From Zychaea mexicana (lineage: Eukaryota; Mucoromycota; Mucoromycetes; Mucorales; Lichtheimiaceae), in assembly GCF_025766255.1 (NCBI RefSeq), contig NW_026516807.1, forward strand, positions 36,835 to 100,834: 64,000 nucleotides of DNA, given 5' to 3'. Shown here piece after piece: positions 22,866-35,765 of the stretch. The notes below the pieces were generated by a model. It made no database searches and was not told the origin of the DNA. It saw nothing but the letters and a program-made list of their open reading frames with translations. Numbering within the stretch: position 1 is the stretch's first letter; each line of letters starts with the position of its first letter. Made by a program: the position numbers and the translations under genes.

Positions 22866-25613
22866 CTACCAATACGGTCTCCCAACATGATGATGATGAT
22901 GATGATGATGATGATTATTTTCAGGTTGTTGTGTAGCGTTGGATTGAGGCTGGAGTGGATGAGAAGGATGCTGTTGAGAAGAGTGTTGTTGCTGTGGCGT
23001 TGATTGCTGTTGCTCTTGCTGTTGAGGACGCTGAGGGTTTTGGTTGTTAAAGTAACTGTTCCATTCATCAATGTCAAACGATGTGGGCATGCCCCAGAAC
23101 GCAGTTGCCAGTGGATCAAACGGTCGAGCACCGCCTTGTGAGACTGGCATGTTTGCGGTGGTAGCCGAACTGGGCGACGGTGCTGATGCTAGTGGCGGCG
23201 TTTGTGCAACGTTCTGAGGTGGACTATGGACACTGTAGCCATTGCATCGTGGAGGTGACTTTTCGTTGAACACGGCATAGTAGTTGGAATACTTGTCCTC
23301 GGTTGCGTCCTGAGACAATGGGAACAACGATTGTTGCTGCTGTTGTTGATGGGTAGCCGTAGTCGTTGTTTCTTCTTGCATCATGACAGGTGAATTTGGC
23401 ACAGCAATACTAGCGGGTGCCGCGTTCGTCTGGCGTTGTATCGATGTACGTCTGCGATAGCTGTCATCCACACCAGACAGATTGATCTCGCGAAGACCAG
23501 CAAGTTCACCAAGGATGTTGCAGTGACGCGCAGAGGTGATCCATGTCTTTTCAACTTCATCCATGGCGCGCATGGTCTTGTTAATGCTGATTTTGGCTTC
23601 AAAGGAAAACATGCTGTCCGTCGAAGCTGCGTTGTAGATGAAAATGATGCCGGCAGTGAACATAAAGTACAGTGAGTAGTTGTTGACGTTGGTCAGACGG
23701 CCGTCTGCAAAGATCGACTCTGCAATGTCGAGAATCTTGTTTGCGGCGAATGTGCAGATGGATGCCGACGGGAAAACGGAAGGTGCAATGCTCTGGGTAG
23801 GGCCGGGGATAAAGGGTCGATGCAGTAGGATCAAGGTGGTATAAAAGAGCATGTGCACTTGACACAGTTCCAACGCCGGCGCTGGAGCTCTTTCTGCCAG
23901 TCTGGTATTCGGGGGTCGGTAGCGTAACGAGGGCGGCAGTTTGGCCATCCATTGGTTCAGGGCTCGGTCGAGTGTCGAAATGACGCTGTCAGGCGTTGCC
24001 ATCACGGATAGCTGCTTGCGGCCCTTGACCATGTATAGATCGCGCAGTACGTCGCCGAGAATTTCGCATAGTTTCACAAGCGCGATAAAGTTGTCCATAA
24101 TACGCGGCGTCCGATTCAAGTCGTCTTCGTCCTGCTCGGTCGGATAAGGCGTGTCGTAATCGCGTTCGTCAATCATGGGCGCTCTTCCGTGCATTGCACA
24201 CGTCAATCGATCAATCACAAAACTAGAGAGACAATGATGTTTAGAACACACGCCTTTATCCAGTTAACTCATCTTAGCCTTACCAGCAAAAGAATGCTCG
24301 CTTTCTGTCTTCCTTTTGAGCAGCGGACAAATTCCACGTGTCACAGTTTCTGTGCAAACCCAGATTTTGTGCCATACGAAAAGCCTTTTAAAGAAAAGCA
24401 CAATAACTGAATAAGCTTTTTGTTTTCTCGCTTTGATCTAAGCAATAATTATCAACGTTACCATGCCACTGTAGATCCAGCCCCGAGTGGGTTTCAAAGC
24501 GCCGTTCTGATGGCTGCTCATCAGTAGCAACGATTGTACGGTTGAGACGCGAAAGTTGTTCCACTCGAAATCCAACAACAGACGCGCGCGTTCGAAAAAG
24601 ACGTCGCCAGCAGTGTCTGGATGATCAGGATCAGCGCGCACACGGGGATCGGGCGAGACACGCGAAGCCACGGCATAAATAGCGTTTAACAGCAAAGGCG
24701 ATGGCGGCTTATCCTTGCTATTGAGCGACTCGATAAACGACTTTTTGTGCAAAAGCGGGATGAACGGATAAAAGTACTCAAAGTAGAGCTCGAGCAGGTG
24801 CTTTGACAAGTCGTCAGGCGGCATCTCAAACGGGTCTACCCGTTGTTGAATGGAATGGATAGCATCATCGGAGCCGAATTGAAACGAGCCGTTTTGAAAG
24901 TTTTTGCTGCCTTGCAGCATGTAAAAGCCCGACGACCTGCCATAGTAGCGAAGTTGCCCACTTTCGTCAATCGACAGGTTGCACATGTTGTCGTTGACAG
25001 AGTCGATCGTCGTCATTGAGTTGCCCATGTCCGTCGGGTTTCTTTGCAGTTCTTCTGCGTCTCGGTATTCGGCTATCGATGTGTTTTGTCCGCCTTCTTC
25101 AAAGCCGGCAATCACGCTGCGCTGCATTGGACGCGGACGCACGAGTTCGCCGTATGCTGTTTCTAATGGTGCATTGAGCTCGTTCATCACCGCTTGGAAT
25201 CGAGGGTCGCCTTCTTGGACAATGCTGCCGAGAAGCGCTTCAAGTCGATGTAGCCGCCCTTCGATTGCTTCAATGTATCCTTTGGGAGGTCCTCTCTATA
25301 CAATTGGTAGGTATCATGTAATGGTTGATTGTTAGTGACCCAATGTTGGAGCATATCTACGATGTCTGCTAAAGAGAAAACTGTAAACCTAGACAATACC
25401 TTTCGGGTCGATTCCTTGTATGTGCATTGAATGTCAAGTGCAACGCAATTACTACATAATGGCGAAGCACCGTCGCATTTCACCTTTTTTCGTCGACATT
25501 GCTCGCTTAATTTCAGCGTTAGCACACGATCACAAAAAAAAGTTTTGTAGAAAGAAAGGACCAACTTACCAAGCTTTGCTCACACGTTGTCTTTTTGTTA
25601 TATCTTCAGGCAT
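22866..25613 (-). CDS. Zn2Cys6 transcription factor with fungal_trans domain
   Basis: Five exons (25613-25570, 25505-25400, 25295-24462, 24384-24284, 24222-22866) encode 813 residues. The cluster is C15-EQ-C18-RRKKVK-C25-DGASPL-C32-SN-C35-VALDIQ-C42 (CX2CX6CX6CX2CX6C). A basic linker RGPPKGYIEAIEGRLHRLE leads into a dimerisation coiled coil. The middle homology region (fungal_trans) begins near HLLELYFEYFYPFIPLLHKKSF and includes AFRMAQNLGLHRNC and FVIDRLTCAMHGRAP. The C-terminal 200 residues are Q-, P- and S-rich and end in nine His encoded by an (ATG)n-type run, then VGRPYW. This is the Gal4-class architecture: it binds CGG half-sites as a dimer, ligand or pathway unknown. The intron after exon 2 is essential, because reading through shifts the frame out of the coiled coil. 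Confidence 0.92.
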
Positions 25614-26848
25614 ACAAAAGATAGTCTCAAAGAAGAAAGAGTGGGGTGGGGTGTGTGTTTTAGTAGTGAATGAGTGAGTGTGAGTGGAGGTGGAAGAGTA
25701 GGGTTGTGTAAAATACGGGAATCTGTGGAAAAGAGGAAAAAGAGAAAAGTGTTAAAATGATAAAGAGGATTAAAGAGAAAAAAAAGAGCGACAGAGAAAT
25801 CTAACCAATAAGTGGACAGGGCAGGTGCCTTACCCAAAAAGGTCCTGTGTGGGGTAGACCTGCTACTTAGCCTGTTATCCAGCCTACGGGACTCTCTTTC
25901 TTTTTGGTTTCAAAAGAAGGTCCAGTCTTCCTCTTGTTCTCTTGAAAAGGTTTTTTTGGGATCAAGCATCTACTGCGATCCTATAAGATTACAGATGCCG
26001 ATAAGCTGACGCTGTCTGCTCGTCCAGTGGGGTTACAATCTCGCCTAACCTACTCGCTTGCTTGCTAAGTTACTTCTTCCTTCCCGCCTTATTAGCTTAT
26101 AAAGCACGATGAATGGAAACGTTCAACCTTCTTTAGTAACTGTTTTCCCCGGACAGAGCCCCGCCATTTTTTTTGGTTGTTGTTTGTTGTACACCATCCT
26201 TAGGTCCCTTGTCCCTGTCAAACCTATTAGCTATCAGTCGATTCCATCTCTTCCCCCCGCTGTCTCTTTCTCTCTTCTTTCAGCACGAACAGAAACCCAG
26301 CCTTTCCCATCAGAACCCTTCTAGGCAAACCGGTTATTTGAGCGGACTTAATGATGCTGATTACGTACACGATAGTTGAAATGCCTTTCCAAACACAAAA
26401 AAAAAAAGGTGCGGTGCCGGCCCATTGCATGTTTTCTTGTGCAACTTTGAATTTTTTGTTTTATTTACGATCAGGGCCTCCGTTTCCGTCCGGGGAATTT
26501 TGTTTAGAATAAAAAGAATCAGATGCCTTGAGCATAACTGCCGTTTTCGCTGCTTCACTTGGTATCGACGTTGTGTACTATCCTGTATTACTCTGTTCCA
26601 AGTCCACCATACACACACACTCACACTCACACACGAAGATGGACGTAACCAATCCGCGTTCAAGCTGTGATAAATCACGATGCATTATGCAGGGGTGGGT
26701 GTTACAGCGTTGCCTAGACAACCCGAGACGAATGACCTAGTCTTTTCTCTTTCTCCTACATGCATTTAAAACATCCGTACCATTCTCTTGGTGTGGGGTA
26801 AAAATGAGTGCAAAATTTATTAAGGTGGCAATTAAAACTATAGACTTT
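25614..26848. other. Intergenic region, no gene recognised
   Basis: Contains G/T-rich and A-rich stretches, the upstream region of the Zn2Cys6 gene and the 3' end of the TMEM94-like gene. Short open frames here show no family features. Confidence 0.45.
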
Positions 26849-29800
26849 TTAAAGTGGCGAATGCATGCCAAGCTAAGAAAGGATAGGTTTGTGTTATACG
26901 ATCAGTAAAGGGAATGAGGGACTATCTTTTTCAAAACGTAACGAGAAAATAGAAAAATTTACCTTTGTACTGAACTCCAGCTTGGATCGTTTCTGGAACC
27001 TGGTAAACTCCTTGTCGTCATGCATCTTGACGAGCTCCTGTACAGGCACTGCAATGACAGGCCAAATGAGCCCAAGAAAATAGACATACCAAGGAATGGA
27101 TGCCAGTTGGAAAGGGCCATGCACAAGCGAGACGGCACAAAAGACAAACTGTAGTGCGATCACTATGAAGAATGCACCTACCCATACCTTGTTTTTGAAA
27201 GGTATCGAGTGGTAGAGCGAGAATGTGCGGTGCAAGAAGGATGGAGACATCCACGCTAAGCACCAGACGAAGGAAATAAGCATCAAGTTCTGGGCATACA
27301 GGACTGCCCACTGTTCTTCGCGCGTCCAATGCAACCATCCTCCTCGATCACTGCTGCCTAGACCTCCGAACGCTTGTGATGCAGGGATGCCCAGAGAATA
27401 AATAAGTGTCCTGTGTATTCAAAATATGCGTGTAGCGCGCCCGAATGGTGAGTTTTAGCATGGAAAAGGTCGGCTTATAGAGAGCATAGAATGACAACGT
27501 CGGTAACTCACATGGTGTAAATAATTATACATATTATTATGAGCGGTAAAAAACGTAGCAAGAAATAGACCATGAAACGTACAAGGCCAGTCAAATGCTC
27601 GATGTTTTTACCTAGAGACATTGGGCAAGAACACGATTTGTTTTAGTCAAATTACACTTAAAAAAACTGTATGCAATTTCTTCTCAGACTCACCAGGCAT
27701 CAGGAGCATAATGTTGTCATCGTGCGGGGTAAATAGCATCGATAAGGAAAGAATTGGCAAGATGATCCACATGATCCACAAAATTTGGTAGCCGGTTATT
27801 GGCGACGGTAGTAACATGCAAGAGCACAAAATTTGCATCAACGTCAGCGACATGCAGGTGCCTACATAGAATGCGAATCCCTAATAAAGCGGTGCGCAAC
27901 GTATACCAGGAGAGCAATGTTAGCTTACGCGCGTATGCTCCACAAAAAAAGAAAGGGTAAGTTTTATCCCGGCAGCACAGTAAAATACGTACCATTCTAA
28001 TACAGCTCATCAATCTTCGTGCATCACGAATCATTTGTGTTACGGCGTACAAGCTTGTTTCATATTGCATGAAAAGTCCACACGGGAGACTGACCAGGGA
28101 AGCACCTACGGCCAAGGGCGGCTGTCGTCCACTCAGTGATAAACGTCCTTTGGTTTGAGCGCGGGTGTGCATGGGTTCCATGGCAATACTCATGTCCGCC
28201 TTGGAGGTTTAGAAACAAAGACATGATTAATTGCCATAAAAAGGTAAACTGTTTTCATTTTGACAAGCTGTGATAGATTCCATCCCCGTGATTGCTAATC
28301 CAAACACGCTACTTACCAATGCAAACGATTCCGTGTTTTTTGCGTTCAATGCGTTGCCAATACAGCATACCACTTCGCCATACTCTTGGAAAATACGGAT
28401 CATCTCCTTGATTGCTCGGGGCGTACACTCTGCAAACAGCGAGACATGAAGCGGAATATCATCCACATCTTCAAGATGATGTCGGATCTGGTCGATACCT
28501 CGCGGAAGCTGGGCTTTAATGTCGTGCGACTGAAGGTATCCATTGCCGCAGTTTTCATCGTCAGGACTTGAGAGCAGTATGCAGCTGTTCCAGTCGGTTT
28601 CAAGTCCCAATCTCTCGGCAAATGCTAATTTGGAACCGAATGAACACAACGTCAATTTTTCATTCTCTTGGCTAGCTACTATTACTACTACATAGGAAAA
28701 AAAAGGAGGGGAGTAAACAATACCTTTCGATTCGCGTTCTGCCGTAGGAGAAAAGTTGACGAAACGAATCCCTGCTAGACCCAAATCCTCGATAAAGTCC
28801 ACAACATTCTGCACAGTTGTTCAAGCTTGAATTAATCACTCTATGAATTTTACATTACGCACAACACATAATACATACTTGTTTCGGTTGATGGCACATG
28901 GCTGTCATTCCCAAGAAAATCTGGCCTTTGACAACTTCCTTGTAAAACATTTCCTCTTCCTGCTCGTCCACAGGCTCATCTTCTTCAAACGAGTAATCGC
29001 TTGTACTTTCACTGCCTGAAGATTCCGCTGTAGTTTTGGAGGAACGGCGTCGGTGTTTTTTTGGCAATGATGATGGCTCTGCCTCCGCACCACTTTCAAT
29101 CGATAACGGTATGCCAGTAAACGATAGTGATGGCGATCCAGTCTGTGGTGCCGTTTCGTTTACACTATTTTGACTACTACTACTGCTGCTGCTGCTGCTT
29201 GCTGTACTCGAACTATCTGAGCTAGGTGGTTTAAAAGGTAAGACCACGAACGCACAGCCGGGCTCTTCGGCATCTTCAACAATAGGGTTCAGAAATGGGA
29301 TACGGTGTCCGTGCGTCGTGTTGATTGGGCGATAGGCATAAGCAATACATTGCATGTCGTGTACCATGGCATTTTGGAAAAAGTCGCTAACTTTTTTCTC
29401 CATCTTATTTAAAGAAAACATAGTTTAGCAAAAGAAGGGTTAAGGGAATGGAAACTATATCTCACAACTTACCGTATGGCACATGGTCTGTAAGCCATTG
29501 CCGTCCCAGTAATCAGAACACTTGTCTAGCACAAGTGAAGGATGTCCATCTGTCAAAAGCTGGTAGCTTCCTACATAAAGTAAGTCAGTCCGGGGCGTCT
29601 TCTAACCTCAAAGGAGTCTAAGGAACCCCAAATACCTGAAGTCTTTTCTTCGAAAACAGTAGATAATGCATTGGGCACTTCGAACTGATAATATTGACTG
29701 TACTCGTAGCGTGCTGCACTGAGCATTTCATGATATGGAGCAAATGTATAGATTTCAGCTCTCAGTGCGAACGAATCAAGTGCTTCTTCTTTAAAACCAA

Positions 29801-32800
29801 TGCACTTGCCCAGTCGACATAAACAGGCTACAACAGGTTAAAAGTGTGTTTGTTTGTCTTAGTTGGGCGTGAATGGGAAGAAAAAAGCCAAGAAAAAGTC
29901 CAGTGGTCTTTTTACACACTTACTCTGTCGTGCTGGTGAAGTTCGACCATAGACGTGCAGTTTCGAGCGACGACGATGATACTCTGATCGTTTCCTTCCC
30001 TGGAGCACACCACAGTTGGTATTCAACATAAAATTCAACCCTACTGGTTTTAAAGAGCTGAGACAAAAAAAAAGTTAGATCATAGAACAATATAAGTTTT
30101 GCTAAGATTGGCCCCATTTTCCCTATTTAACCGCTTACGCAAGATATTGCTCCCAGTCTTGGTCCTCAAACTTGAGTCCATATTCCTCATCCGAATCCTC
30201 CGTTACGTCCAGATAGCGTATATCTTCTTTGTCAGGAAACATCAGTTGCTCTACGGTAGGAAAAGGCTAATTTATTGGTTTTTAATTTAGTAGCAAGTAT
30301 ATATAGCCCAATACTCATGTAATATAACTTACGTTTGCAATGGTTCCTTCTCTATCCAAACAACAGATGACTGTAGTGCTTCCGAGCGACTCCAACAAAT
30401 TGATTGATCTTGTTAGCGACAGTCGATCTCGTTTGATCAAAAGCGAGCAAAATCGATCCCATACAACATCTAAAAGACATCATAGAGCTCTAAATATTTC
30501 ATCCACACACTTATACAAAAGGAGAAAGCACAGGAAAGAAACAACCCAACTTACTGGGACTCAATTCGACATCTTTTGTTGGAGGTGGTGCCTCTGTATC
30601 AAACTCGTCGTCTTCATCATCATCCTCATACTCGGTCTTGGATATCTGAAGCGCCTCAAACAAGATCAGCAGCTGAGCATTCCCAAAACTTCTAGCAACC
30701 AGCCACAAGCTTGGAAGACAAAACGGCAACAGCGGTAAGATCGAGTAGAATGGAATAACGGTCATCAATTCGAGCAACTGATCTGTAGCAAAGCCATTGA
30801 CGAGTTTGTCCCTGAGTCCAAATCGAAGCAGGTTGATAACAAATTCAATGCCAATCACAATCCAAACGATATAGTGATAAAATACACGTTCAAGCTTGCG
30901 AGCTTCTTCTGTCAGAACTGTGTCCGGACGCTTTTGAACAAGTGCCGTGCGCATGTTCTTTTCGAGCGGCGTCTCCAACAGCAGAAATTGATGTCGTCCG
31001 CGTGCTCGCAAATATTCGTCCATAAGACCCATGGGTGGTGGTATACCGAAAAACGACGATTTGAAGATCTGGTCTTTAGCCAAGTAGTATTCTCTTGTTT
31101 GTAATGGGTATCCTTCTTCTTTGGACGATATTTCGGCGTGTTGTTGTTGCTGTTGGCTGTCCGAATCGTTCACGGAACCGCCAGGTTTGTGAATGTACTT
31201 CATGCGACCCGGTGCGACGTCTCCATAGAGCATTTCAACGACATCGCCCTCGACCAGCAGATTTACGGGGAATATACGCACGACACCGTCACGGACTACC
31301 CTCGCTACCGACATATTAGGAATAAAAGGTATCCGCGTATCCTGATTATAGAGTACAACTGAATGCTTAACATGATCCGCAATCAAACAGGGTGATATCT
31401 CGCTCATAAAATATTGTTGGGGTTTACCTGCACCATATTCATGCCACTGCGATCCAATGCTTCGATAATAGTCGTTGCTCGATTTATCATCTCGTACAAG
31501 GTCATCTTTTGTTCGCGCTGGTACAGGAATCCGTTCCAGCCTACCATGGCCAATACAAGCAGGGATTCTACAAGTGCACCTGTCAGCCGGAACTGATATG
31601 GATCGCTCACGAAGTATCCGGCAATATAGAAAACCAAGAGTGCGAAACCCGTTAGTAGCCCAAGTAGGGTCCACGGGCGAAGCAGCCAGTCCATCACAGC
31701 TTTGATTCGGTACAAAAAAAGGAAACCGCAATATAGAAAGTCAATGAGCAAATCAATCAAGATAATTGATCATATTTTAACGATACCCACATATTTTCTT
31801 GGCAATTTGGGTTCGCTTTTCTTCCAATATCTGGTTTGCAACAAACAGCAGTTTCCTAGTACCCTCATCCCAATTAATCTTCTTTTTGCAATGGTCGGAG
31901 AAAATAGATAAAGAAACGCATCACGTACTGTAATGCCTCTTCGCTCGTCAAACCGGATCGTCGAACATTTTGTTGGCTTTCTCGACGACTCCATGAATGT
32001 GAGTGTAGATCTTCTTGGCGAAGCCGATTAATCCGTTTCTTTGGTTTCCGTTGATGATGATGTCGTTGTGCACGGCCTTCGTCTCCACCGTCATAGGGGC
32101 TATTTTCCTGCAACCCTTCTTCTTCATCTTCTTCATGCCGTCGTATCCGTTCGTGATCACCCCAGCTAGGCACCTCTTCCATCAACTCATCATCTTCCTC
32201 CGTATACACAGTCATGCCTTGGGGCGGCTTGCCTTCGTGCGTGGAGTTGTCAAGTTTGCGCTGATGGTGGTGATGATGATGATGCTGACGGTGGTGGTGG
32301 TGGTGGATACCATCATCCTCTCGATCCGTCGGCGATACAGGTTGTGTTGCTCCTTCCGCGTCTTCTCCTTGTGAACATGGATGTGTGACATTTTCTTCCG
32401 CTCCACCCGCTTCTGGACGTGGTGTATAACTGTAGGCATAGTCACTTTCAGATTCCTCATTGTCTGATCGTACTAATCGGCGTGCGATTCGTTTATCCAA
32501 TCGTCGTGGTAAAGAATTGCCGTGATCGATAACCACTTGTGCTGAGACGCTCGAACCTGAGGAAGAGCTGCTACTACTACTACTACAACTGGTGCTTCTC
32601 GTTACTGACCGCCGAGAGTTACTGCCAGATCGTCCACGCCGTCGTCGTTGTTGCTGTTGCAATTGTTCAGCATCATTGGCAGTAGCGTCGTCACAATCGA
32701 CGTCATTATTGTCTTTAACAATATTGTTATTGTTATTATCGCCGTCGTTTATATCTAATAAAAAATAAGTAGTGTTCTCTTCTGGAATTGCTCTTCTGCT

Positions 32801-32998
32801 GCTCGATTCGCCACCATCGTCCGCTTGTCGGTTTAGTGGCGTTTGCGACGACGTAGAGTTCATCGATTGTGCAGAGGTTGACGACGGTGAAGGGTGTAAT
32901 GTTGAAGCAGATCTGGTTGCACCATCAGTCGTCATTTGAAGTGCTCTGCCTTCCCTTTTGGTGGCAATACTGGATTTTTGGTATCCAATCCCGGACAC
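26849..32998 (-). CDS. TMEM94: TMEM94/ERMA-type P-type ATPase-like membrane protein
   Basis: Seventeen exons, from 32998-31929 to 26872-26849, give 1607 residues with every phase consistent. Residues 1-355 are a disordered S/R/H-rich leader, longer than in the animal protein. Two or more membrane spans follow (WTLLGLLTGFALLVFYIAGYFV), then an actuator-like segment (FPVNLLVEGDVVEMLYGD), and CCLDREGT near residue 790, where ordinary pumps have DKTGT. Further matches to TMEM94 are VVWDRFCSLLI, FEDQDWEQYLASLKPVGLNF, GLETDWN, the hinge-like ADMSIAMEP, and four to six C-terminal spans. The final 24-nt exon adds LGMHSPL, like the animal C-terminus. The catalytic Asp is present but the KTG is changed. 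Animal TMEM94 is reported to act in Mg2+ uptake into the ER; that role here is inferred. One junction needs a 29-nt intron or a frameshift (31399-31427). Confidence 0.88.
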
Positions 32999-35765
32999 GG
33001 GATTTTTTTTTTATTTTGGTCAACGGAATTTCTTTTTCGAGATTTTTTTTCAAGGTGCCAACGGCCACGTACTTTGCTTATTGGCATTGTCATTACGCCA
33101 ACGGCACCGTCACTTGGCTAATGCCATTATCGATGGGTAAACGGCCCTTCATTTTGCTAGCAGGCGTTGTTGCATGGTTAGCAGCATTTTTAGTTGGTCT
33201 TCATATGTACTTTATGGTTTTGCACGAATCGAATTGCATCGGATATGAGGGCTATCCGATCTGCATAATTTGATTTGGGTGTACAGGTCCGATACAGATA
33301 AACCTTTTATTTCATAAAAAAAAACAATTAAGCCAGTACGTATATCGCTATAAAGGCAAAAGCTAGTATATTTAACCTTTATTTTACTTGAAGAGAGGTT
33401 AGTAGTTTCCAATACAGATAGAACTTTGCAGAGTCATCAGTGCGGGGAAACCCATAAAGTAACGGTATAGCTTCTTGTGGATTGCATGATTGGTTGTCTA
33501 AACCGTTAGTCTGCCCTCGTTTTAATTCGTTCTCAAAATATGATATCCGAATATTTGTGATCATCCATCTGTAAGTGCTAAAAGTTAACGGGGGAACTAC
33601 TTTATGCGACTTTAAACTGTCGTGTCAACTCGGCGATAAGATCAGCCACGATTCATCTTGTTGGTTGGATGTTATGATAAACTTCTTTAAACTTTGTTGT
33701 TTTATTCAAAATGTCTAAAAAGGCGCATAGTTCGGGAGAACATATCTACTACCGCTTGGGACGGACAATAGGGGAAGAATCTACAATTTTATACAAAAAA
33801 ATGCCATTAATCACTATAGCTGCTCTGATAAAGCATTTTTGGACAGAGGTGGATCTGATTTAAGGGTAGAGATGCATCACGGGAATAACCTGCATTGCAT
33901 AACCATGCGTTAGGTACAGTAATGATGCGGTTTGAAACAAGGGCATTCTTCTTTATTTCTAAGCTCACACGCTGACCCACATCAGTAGAACGTCGTCAAT
34001 CCAGTACAAAAGCATATTAAATGGGAATCAATAACAAACACCGAGAGCTACGCGTAAGCGAAAGGATAAGCAGATGTGATGGATAATGCCTAGCATTCGA
34101 AAATTGCTTACAGCGTTCCCATTATAAAGATGCTTTTGCATTTGCTGTTGCGAGTTTGGCGAACATAATGGCTTACAACAATTTCATCAACATGCAATCT
34201 ATCTATTTTAACAATAAGCTCGCTTTGCCTACTTGTGTAACACAGTCCTTATCTTTTGTTGACGACTCCAGTTGCAATGTATTTATTGCTAACCCATATG
34301 GAGAATTTGAGGTGTGAAGATATTATGGCGAAGATAGAGGAGAAGAGAGGACGAGTCAGTGGAGTGTGCTGATAAGAGAGGGATGACGGTTAATTGCGCA
34401 CACAGGCCTCACAACAGGCGAAGGTACTAGCCCAGCAGGGTTGGTTACGGAGGGAGATGTTTTGATAAACATGAGCAAAACAAACAACATCATTAAGTTG
34501 GAGAAGCAGCTTGCATGGACCGAACCCGACGGCCTGGAGCATACAATGGACCCCCGCTTTTTTCAAGGCTGGCATTCCTGCACAATCTTGGAAAATACGA
34601 CGGGTTTGATTTTCGTCAACGGTAGTAGCAGCAAATTCAACGGAGGCTTTCTCACGTAATCGACCGTTTGATTTGGTGCTGGCATATGTTTCTTTACATG
34701 TTTATCAGTATAATCAATAGTATAATATCTTTTACCATAGTATAACATGCCGTATATAATCATTGTATGTTTTTGTTTGTAAGAAACTCACAGTTCAGAT
34801 TATACTTGCCAAATGTTGGATCAAAGGAATCTGGACACAAAGTACAGTATGTCTGTAACATTTATGAGAGACGTCCAGTTATCCTTTGCTCCGACCAAGG
34901 CTTCATCAAGGATAGACTTCCACAAGAGCAGTTAACTCACATAGCACTCTGACATTTCTCATGACAGATATCCAATAAATGTGCATGAGTATATTTTGAA
35001 TAAATAATCAGTATTTACCCGAATATGAAAGTCAACGATGAAGCTTGTTTTGAAACATTACCTGGAAAAGCCCGCGTCTTAAAAATCGTGGGGTAAAAAA
35101 CAACGTGGGCCCAAGATCGCCTATAAAGATGGATTACCTCTGCAAGCTCATACACACATCAGTGTTGTCTGTGAAGCTTACATGGGACCATGATCGGATG
35201 CTTGAATATTTCTTACATAACCTTCTGATAGAGAAAAATGCAAGCCGAGGAACTTGAGGTCTGCCGGGAAAGCAGCTCCGCAAAATGAAATCTCTGAACC
35301 ATGCAGGACCAAAAGCATCCCACACCACCACACTTTCTCCTCTCACTAAACTTTTCCAGTGTCTTGGAGACAATATGGGTGTCATATAAATGAAATGGCA
35401 ATTATGTTAGATTTAAATTAGCACAAACAGTCCCTGGGTTGGGAAATATGTTTCGGGCCGATGCATGTATACGTGCAAGCCATGACGTATATCGATACAT
35501 TTGCACACAAGCTATTACAATATGTTGTATGCTATTGTCTAGCCTCTCTACGTCTGCTTGTTCGATCATACGTTGAGGGTTATGGCAATTGGTCAAAGTA
35601 AAAGCCTGGTTCAAGGGTTTGCATAATTTCTACATCCTTCACCAGCCATGGCAATGAAAGAAGAAGGGTGAGGGTTTTAACCCATGGACATTTTGCCCAG
35701 AAAAAGTAGATCTCTTTCCCCTTGAAATATATTCATACTTCTTCCCTAATTTTAAGATAAACATA
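32999..35765. other. 2.8-kb intergenic region with short unassigned frames
   Basis: Two weak items are worth recording. A TATA-like TTATAAAG near 34123 is followed at 34169-34318 by a 49-codon ATG frame (MAYNNFINMQSIYFNNK...), and then by a 72-residue frame at 34441-34659; I could not join them in phase. At 35134-35401 (minus) two overlapping frames vaguely recall a Tc1/mariner catalytic segment. The 33050-33125 stretch repeats CCAACGGC and TTGGC words. Nothing here is a supported gene. Confidence 0.35.
35724..35733 (+). promoter_or_regulatory. Probable TATA element of the repeat-protein gene
   Basis: AAATATATTC lies about 40 bp upstream of the ATG at 35766, followed by a TC-rich initiator-like stretch (ATACTTCTTCCC). 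It is weak evidence on its own, but the spacing fits a short 5' UTR. Confidence 0.35.

Noticed and set aside
25369..25399. 31-nt candidate intron in the second Zn2Cys6 gene (GTATTG...TTTAG)
   Set aside because: It leads to the wrong frame. The acceptor at 25296 (intron 25399-25296) restores the RGPPKGYIEAIEGRL coiled coil instead.
35134..35401. Possible Tc1/mariner transposase remnant (minus strand)
   Set aside because: Only a vague resemblance in two overlapping frames (SVVVWDAF and CGGVGCFW); no catalytic triad could be placed.
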